This document shows, piece after piece, positions 22,856-26,987 of a stretch of 26,987 bases of DNA; position 1 is the stretch's first letter; every line of letters begins with the position of its first letter. The notes beneath the pieces are model-generated. The model was not told where the DNA came from, did not search any database, and was given only the letters and a program-made list of their open reading frames with translations. The position numbers and the translations under genes are program-made. The DNA comes from Lachnospiraceae bacterium (GTDB lineage: Bacteria > Bacillota > Clostridia > Lachnospirales > Lachnospiraceae): assembly GCA_030825115.1 (NCBI GenBank), contig JAPJQL010000044.1:1-26987 (forward strand). The letters are read 5' to 3'.

Positions 22856-24894
22856 AAAGAAAATCAATCCACAGAAAAGTATTAGAGACCATTCTTATCA
22901 TCTCGCTGGCGTTCGGAGTTACGGTCAGCATGGTGGCTGCCTTTCAGTTTTATGTCCAGAGGCGCAGCATCAACCAGGCGAATCACGAGTACGCCACACG
23001 TTTGACGCAGGAAGCTTCCGGGCAGCTCACGGAGCTTAATTATCAGGTGGCGGAGAACCTGTCGGCGGTGTATGGAGCGATCATCGATGAGAATTTTAAA
23101 GATACACGGGTATTGGCACAGTCCCTGGCCGCCTATACAGGGCAGCTGTACGGGGCTGGGGTTGGCGCAGGGGCAGAACCAGAGGAAGAAGCCGCAGCCA
23201 GTCGTCAGGACCGTATGGTTGGATATATGGCGGGGGCGTCCCCTGATGCCCAGAGGCGGGAACTTTTGGCAATCGGAAGTGTGAGGGAGTATATCAGCTC
23301 TCTGGCGGAATACAGCCCCCGGAATCTGGACGTGCTGGACATCTATGTGGTGACAGATACGGGGATGTGCCTGGATGGGACGGGGGAGGAGTACGAGATA
23401 TCTGAGGAGTATCCGGAACTGAGAAATGCCGAATGGTATACGGGGGCGAGAGACACGGCGGGACCATACTGGGCGAAGGCATTTGTCGGGGCGGCGACGG
23501 GCATACGCAAGATTACCTGCGGCGTTCCGTTTTATGATGATGCGGGAAAGTTTCGCGGCGTGGCAGCGGTGGACCTGGCAGTGGAGCACCTCTATGATAC
23601 GGCGCTTGCCACACGGTCGGGACAGGTTGCCCACGCGATCCTTCTGGACGGAGACGGAAATGTGATGGTGAACCCGGATGAGTATGACGTGGAATCCATG
23701 GATATCGCCGAAGGCGTCCATATAGAGGACGGCGGTTTTATCTCTTTTGTGACGATACCGGAGACCGGATGGAATCTGTGCATGGTGTTCCGGTTCGACA
23801 TGGTAAACCAGACAACCCAGAAGATTGAGACGATCATCAGTGAGAACAGCGCCGCAGTGGGGAGTCTGATGAGTGCGGCAATCAGCCGTTCTGTCGTGAT
23901 TTTCATCCTGACGATGGCGGTCTGCTGTGCGGCGGTCTGCATCATCTCGCGAAAGCTTACCACCTCGCTGGTAACTCCGATCAAGCGCCTGACCAGGGAA
24001 GTCGCTCTGATCGGGGAAGGCGATCTGGACCATCAGATCAGAGACATCGATACCGGGGATGAGATTGGCATCCTGGCAGAGGCATTCAACCATATGACGA
24101 AGCAGCTGGGAGAATATATCGCAAATCTTGCGGCGGTGACGGCGGAAAAGGAACGGATCGGGGCAGAGCTGAGTGTAGCGACCCAGATCCAGGCGAGTAT
24201 GCTGCCCTGTATCTTTCCTGCATTTCCGGAGCGGGCGGAGTTTGACATCTATGCTTCGATGCAGCCGGCAAAGGAAGTGGGCGGAGATTTTTATGACTTT
24301 TTTCTGGTGGATGACGACCACCTTGCCATTGTGGTGGCCGATGTGTCGGGCAAAGGGGTCCCTGCGGCGCTGTTTATGGTGATAGCAAAGACCCTGATAA
24401 AAAATTATGCCCAACTGGGGGAAAGCCCTTCTGCCGTTTTTACGGCTGTCAACCAGAAACTGTGTGAAAATAACGAAACCGGTCTTTTTGTGACGGCATG
24501 GCTGGGAGTCCTGACGATCTCCACAGGGGAGATCGCATATACCAATGCGGGGCATAATCCGCCTCTTGTATGCAAAAAGGACGGAAGCTTCGAGTACCTG
24601 AAAGTCCGCAGCGGATTTGTCCTGGCCGGGATGGAAGGGATGAAATACAGGCAGGCCGGGCTGAAGCTTGACAGGGGGGACATGATCTATCTCTATACGG
24701 ACGGAGTGACGGAGGCGACAGACATCCATGAGGAACTGTATGGAGAGGAGCGTCTGCTGGAATTCTTAAACCGGAACAGAAAACTGGGACTTCAGGATCT
24801 TCTGGACGGGGTGAAGAAGGATATCGATGGCTTTGTGAAGGGAGCGCCCCAGTTTGATGATATTACGATGCTCGGGCTTAGGCTGAATGGCTGA
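22852..24894 (+). CDS. Membrane sensor SpoIIE-type PP2C phosphatase (dCache-HAMP-SpoIIE)
   Basis: The 680-residue protein has TM1 (about 11-33), an extracytoplasmic dCache-like sensor (about 40-340, with LDIYVVTDTGMCLDG and KITCGVPFYDDAGKFRGVAAVDL), TM2 (about 346-366), HAMP (367-421), a short coiled linker (422-450) and a SpoIIE/PP2C domain. Metal-binding residues are visible: D479 in GGDF, D497 in VADVSGKG, D617 in YLYTDGVTEA and D669/D670 in FDDITML. Such enzymes dephosphorylate STAS proteins in response to an outside signal. The STAS product of 7298-7597 is the likely substrate. It is not SpoIIE itself, which has about ten TM helices and no HAMP. ATG 22852 is chosen because GGGGAGGAAAA (22838-22848) precedes it. 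Last gene of the run. Confidence 0.93.
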   Translation: MKRKSIHRKVLETILIISLAFGVTVSMVAAFQFYVQRRSINQANHEYATRLTQEASGQLTELNYQVAENLSAVYGAIIDENFKDTRVLAQSLAAYTGQLYGAGVGAGAEPEEEAAASRQDRMVGYMAGASPDAQRRELLAIGSVREYISSLAEYSPRNLDVLDIYVVTDTGMCLDGTGEEYEISEEYPELRNAEWYTGARDTAGPYWAKAFVGAATGIRKITCGVPFYDDAGKFRGVAAVDLAVEHLYDTALATRSGQVAHAILLDGDGNVMVNPDEYDVESMDIAEGVHIEDGGFISFVTIPETGWNLCMVFRFDMVNQTTQKIETIISENSAAVGSLMSAAISRSVVIFILTMAVCCAAVCIISRKLTTSLVTPIKRLTREVALIGEGDLDHQIRDIDTGDEIGILAEAFNHMTKQLGEYIANLAAVTAEKERIGAELSVATQIQASMLPCIFPAFPERAEFDIYASMQPAKEVGGDFYDFFLVDDDHLAIVVADVSGKGVPAALFMVIAKTLIKNYAQLGESPSAVFTAVNQKLCENNETGLFVTAWLGVLTISTGEIAYTNAGHNPPLVCKKDGSFEYLKVRSGFVLAGMEGMKYRQAGLKLDRGDMIYLYTDGVTEATDIHEELYGEERLLEFLNRNRKLGLQDLLDGVKKDIDGFVKGAPQFDDITMLGLRLNG

Positions 24895-25020
24895 CGGAGA
24901 CTGCCGTTATGATCCGAGGCATTGCATGGTTTTTTAAAGTACAATCGATCCGGCGTTAAAAATTTACCAACCGCAACCAAAAACCTGTTAGATTTGCCAA
25001 GCTTTTGCGTTATTATGATA

Positions 25021-25027
25021 TGTCGAA
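25021..25027 (+). promoter_or_regulatory. 0A box upstream of spo0A
   Basis: TGTCGAA matches the core Spo0A recognition sequence exactly. It is centred about 22 bases upstream of the predicted -35 element. The location fits direct control of spo0A by its own product. Confidence 0.6.
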
Positions 25028-25045
25028 TTTTGCGATAACATACCA

Positions 25046-25075
25046 TTGCGAAGTTGCAAAACAAGCGACTATAAT
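25046..25075 (+). promoter_or_regulatory. Sigma-A-like promoter for spo0A
   Basis: TTGCGA (25046-25051) and a perfect TATAAT (25070-25075) are separated by 18 bases. The predicted transcription start near 25082 would give a leader of about 29 bases containing AGGAGGAAG. No alternative good pair is seen in the 216-base gap. Confidence 0.7.
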
Positions 25076-25110
25076 ACATTTTACAACAAGAGAAAACAGG
25101 AGGAAGAAAA

Positions 25111-25914
25111 ATGCCGGATTTAAATGTTGCGATTGCAGAGGATAACCCACAGATGATGAATTTGCTGAATAATATACTTGAGCAGGAGGACGGATTCTGC
25201 GTGGTAGGGAAGGCAGAAAACGGAGAGGACGCTTACAGTATGATCATGGAGACCAGCCCGGACGTGGTGCTGATGGATGTCATTATGCCAAAGATGGATG
25301 GGATTTCCGTGATGGAGAAAGTAAAGAAAGAGAAGGTGGGAAAGAAAGTCCCGTCGTTTATCATGGTGACTGCTGCAGGCAGCGACAATGTAGCCGCAGA
25401 TGCATTCCAGCTTGGAGCCAGCTATTTTATCATGAAACCGTTTAACAGGGAGATCGTGCTGGATAAGATCCGCAGGGTGTGCAGCGGCAGCGTAAAGCTG
25501 TCCAACTATGCCGAGAGAAAGCGGGTGCAGCCCTATGTGGACAAGACAGAGTATATCCAGCAGAATCTGGAGAATGATGTAACCCAGCTTCTGCATGAGA
25601 TTGGAATCCCTGCACATATTAAAGGATACCAGTACCTGAGGGATGCGATCGGCATTTCCGTGGAAGAGGAGGATATGCTGATCTCCGTGACCAAGGTGCT
25701 GTATCCGACCATAGCCAAGCGCCATAATACGACGCCAAGCCGTGTAGAGCGCGCCATCCGACATGCCATTGAGGTGGCGTGGAGTCGCGGCCGGGTTGAT
25801 ACCATCAACGACCTGTTTGGCTATACGATAAACAATGGCAAAGGAAAGCCGACCAATTCGGAGTTTATTGCATTGGTGTCTGATAAGATCAGGCTGGATT
25901 ATAAAAGAATCTAA
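25111..25914 (+). CDS. spo0A: Sporulation master regulator Spo0A
   Basis: The 267-residue protein has a receiver domain (1-125) with acidic pocket AEDN, phosphoacceptor Asp in VVLMDVIMPKMDG, the VTAAG switch Thr and MKPF Lys. A linker precedes the Spo0A DNA-binding domain (about 150-267) with YLRDAIGISVEEEDML, LYPTIAKRHNTTPSRVERAIRHAIEVAW and SNNDLF-like INDLFGYTINNGKGKPTNSEFIALV. Phosphorylated Spo0A drives entry into sporulation and binds TGTCGAA boxes, one of which lies upstream. AGGAGGAAG serves ATG 25111. In many Clostridia spo0A follows spoIVB. Here it follows the SpoIIE-type phosphatase gene, from which it is separated by its own promoter. Confidence 0.96.
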   Translation: MPDLNVAIAEDNPQMMNLLNNILEQEDGFCVVGKAENGEDAYSMIMETSPDVVLMDVIMPKMDGISVMEKVKKEKVGKKVPSFIMVTAAGSDNVAADAFQLGASYFIMKPFNREIVLDKIRRVCSGSVKLSNYAERKRVQPYVDKTEYIQQNLENDVTQLLHEIGIPAHIKGYQYLRDAIGISVEEEDMLISVTKVLYPTIAKRHNTTPSRVERAIRHAIEVAWSRGRVDTINDLFGYTINNGKGKPTNSEFIALVSDKIRLDYKRI

Positions 25915-25957
25915 CAGATTTTAGCAGATTCTGCTTCCTAAATCGCCTCAAATATTG

Positions 25958-26012
25958 TATACTTATATCCAAGAAGGTCTGTCTGTATGGGGAGCAGACC
26001 AGGGCGAGGAGG
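25958..26012 (+). promoter_or_regulatory. Leader region of glgA: -10-like element, small hairpin and ribosome binding site
   Basis: TATACT (25958-25963) could be a -10 element, but the -35 at 17 bases (TTCCTA) is weak. A six-pair hairpin follows, GGTCTG (25976-25981) with CAGACC (25995-26000) and a 13-base loop. The GGCGAGGAGG ribosome binding site (26003-26012) comes directly after it. The hairpin may influence translation, but the evidence is slight. Confidence 0.35.
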
Positions 26013-26019
26013 TTTTTTG

Positions 26020-26987
26020 ATGAAGAAAATATTATTTGTAGCATCAGAAGCAGTACCTTTTATTAAGACGGGCGGGCTTGCCGACGTCGTTGGTTCTTTG
26101 CCGAAATGTTTTGACAAGGAATTTTTTGATGTGAGAGTCATGATTCCCAAGTACCTGTGTATACCGGAGAAGTGGCGCAGCCAGATGACATATGTAGACC
26201 ATTTTTATATGGATTATCTGGGGCAGAGCCGTTATGTGGGCATCCTGGAATATATTTATGAAGGCGTTACCTTTTATTTTATTGACAACGAATCGTATTT
26301 TTGCGGGGCAAAGCCGTATGGAGACTGGTATGCCGACCTTGAGAAGTTTTCCTTCTTCTGCCAGGCAGCGCTGTCTTCCCTTCCGGTGATCGGTTTCCGC
26401 CCGGATGTGGTGCACTGTCACGACTGGCAGACCGGACTGATTCCGGTATATTTAAAAGACCGGTTCCGCGGCGGCGAGTTTTTTGCCAGCATGAAGTCAG
26501 TCATGACGATCCACAACCTGAAGTTCCAGGGCGTGTGGGATGTCAAGACGATCCAGCGGTTCTCCGGCCTTCCGGATTACTATTTTGCGCCAGATAAGCT
26601 GGAGGCTTATAAGGATGGCAATATGTTAAAGGGAGGCATCGTCTTTGCAGATGCTATCACGACGGTGAGCCAGACATATGCGGAAGAAATCAAGATGCCG
26701 TTCTATGGCGAGGGCCTGGATGGTCTGATGCGTGCGAGGGCAGGCAGCCTGAGAGGTATTGTGAACGGGATCGATTATGATGAGTTCAATCCGGAGACGG
26801 ATCAGATGATTGCCCAGAACTATACGGCAAAGACGTTCCGCAAGGAAAAAGCGAAGAATAAGAAAGCCCTGCAGGCACAGCTTGGCCTGCCTGTGGATGA
26901 GAAGAAATTCATGGTTGGCATCGTATCCCGCCTGACGGACCAGAAGGGACTTGACCTGATCCAGTGCGTGATGGATGAGCTGTGCGG
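26020..26987 (+). CDS. glgA: Glycogen synthase GlgA (3' end outside the window)
   Basis: The visible 322 residues begin MKKILFVASEAVPFIKTGGLADVVGSLP, with the KTGGL ADP-glucose-binding motif of GT5 glycogen/starch synthases. Then follow DVVHCHDWQTGLIPVYLK, VMTIHNLKFQGVW, ITTVSQTYAEEI, GIVNGIDYDEFNPETD, and the start of the second Rossmann domain (FMVGIVSRLTDQKGLDLI). The enzyme extends alpha-1,4-glucan chains from ADP-glucose in the cytoplasm. About 155 C-terminal residues of a typical 477-residue protein are missing at the window edge. GGAGG at 26008-26012 serves the ATG. Confidence 0.96.
   Translation, partial: MKKILFVASEAVPFIKTGGLADVVGSLPKCFDKEFFDVRVMIPKYLCIPEKWRSQMTYVDHFYMDYLGQSRYVGILEYIYEGVTFYFIDNESYFCGAKPYGDWYADLEKFSFFCQAALSSLPVIGFRPDVVHCHDWQTGLIPVYLKDRFRGGEFFASMKSVMTIHNLKFQGVWDVKTIQRFSGLPDYYFAPDKLEAYKDGNMLKGGIVFADAITTVSQTYAEEIKMPFYGEGLDGLMRARAGSLRGIVNGIDYDEFNPETDQMIAQNYTAKTFRKEKAKNKKALQAQLGLPVDEKKFMVGIVSRLTDQKGLDLIQCVMDELC

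Noticed and set aside
22882..24729. 615-codon open frame on the - strand
   Set aside because: It lies antisense to the dCache-HAMP-SpoIIE gene, whose motifs are intact. The antisense product is rich in His, Arg, Cys and Gln with no recognisable domain, as expected from a mirrored codon bias.
22852..24894. Identification as sporulation protein SpoIIE
   Set aside because: It has two membrane segments, a dCache-like outside domain and HAMP, whereas SpoIIE has about ten membrane helices and no HAMP.
25923..25935. Terminator after spo0A (AGCAG/CTGCT hairpin)
   Set aside because: The stem has only five pairs with a three-base loop, and no T run follows.

Overview
The window reads as a chromosomal segment of a spore-forming Clostridia member, most likely a Lachnospiraceae relative. 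Support comes from Spo0A with a nearby 0A box, the alanine/serine/proline (ASPS) repeats of a secreted protein, strong GGAGG-type ribosome binding sites, moderate GC content, and a gene order matching the Bacillus subtilis yrzL-yrrK-yrzB-yrrL-yrrM-yrrO neighbourhood. All genes I support lie on the + strand. I see no tRNA, rRNA, CRISPR array, insertion sequence or integrase.

Region 1 (1-7061) is housekeeping. After the 3' end of an unidentified gene come ireB, ruvX, a DUF1292 protein, a Fur-family regulator, RNase J, an MltG-like membrane protein without the catalytic domain, the tRNA wobble-uridine methyltransferase trmR and the U32 tRNA hydroxylation protein trhP. A SIMPL-domain (DUF541) lipoprotein follows. 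A 14-bp perfect stem-loop at 7126-7164 marks the end of this block.

Region 2 (7298-24894) is the unusual part. Thirteen genes follow each other with gaps of at most about 65 bp, many with 4-bp overlaps. The order is: a STAS anti-sigma-antagonist-like protein; an ABC permease carrying rearranged substrate-binding domains; an amino-acid-type ABC ATPase with a degenerate RsbW-like tail; an HD-domain protein; two NCS2 purine-type permeases; an AzoR-like flavoprotein; a secreted beta-helix protein; a free RsbW-like kinase; a methionyl-tRNA-formyltransferase-like enzyme; an orphan substrate-binding lipoprotein; an MFS transporter with two added extracytoplasmic sensor modules; and a dCache-HAMP-SpoIIE phosphatase. 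All three parts of a partner-switching circuit (STAS, kinase, PP2C phosphatase) are present but no sigma factor is. My inference is that this is an envelope sensing and uptake system in which partner switching may act on transport, possibly through the pseudo-kinase tail of the ABC ATPase.

Region 3 (24895-26987) has spo0A with its own sigma-A-like promoter and 0A box, then the 5' part of glgA (glycogen synthase), which runs off the window.

Starts were refined from ribosome binding sites in several genes (ireB, ruvX, fur, rnj, trhP, the permease, the HD protein, the second NCS2 permease, the formyltransferase and the phosphatase). Functional calls rest on motif reading only. No database search was run.
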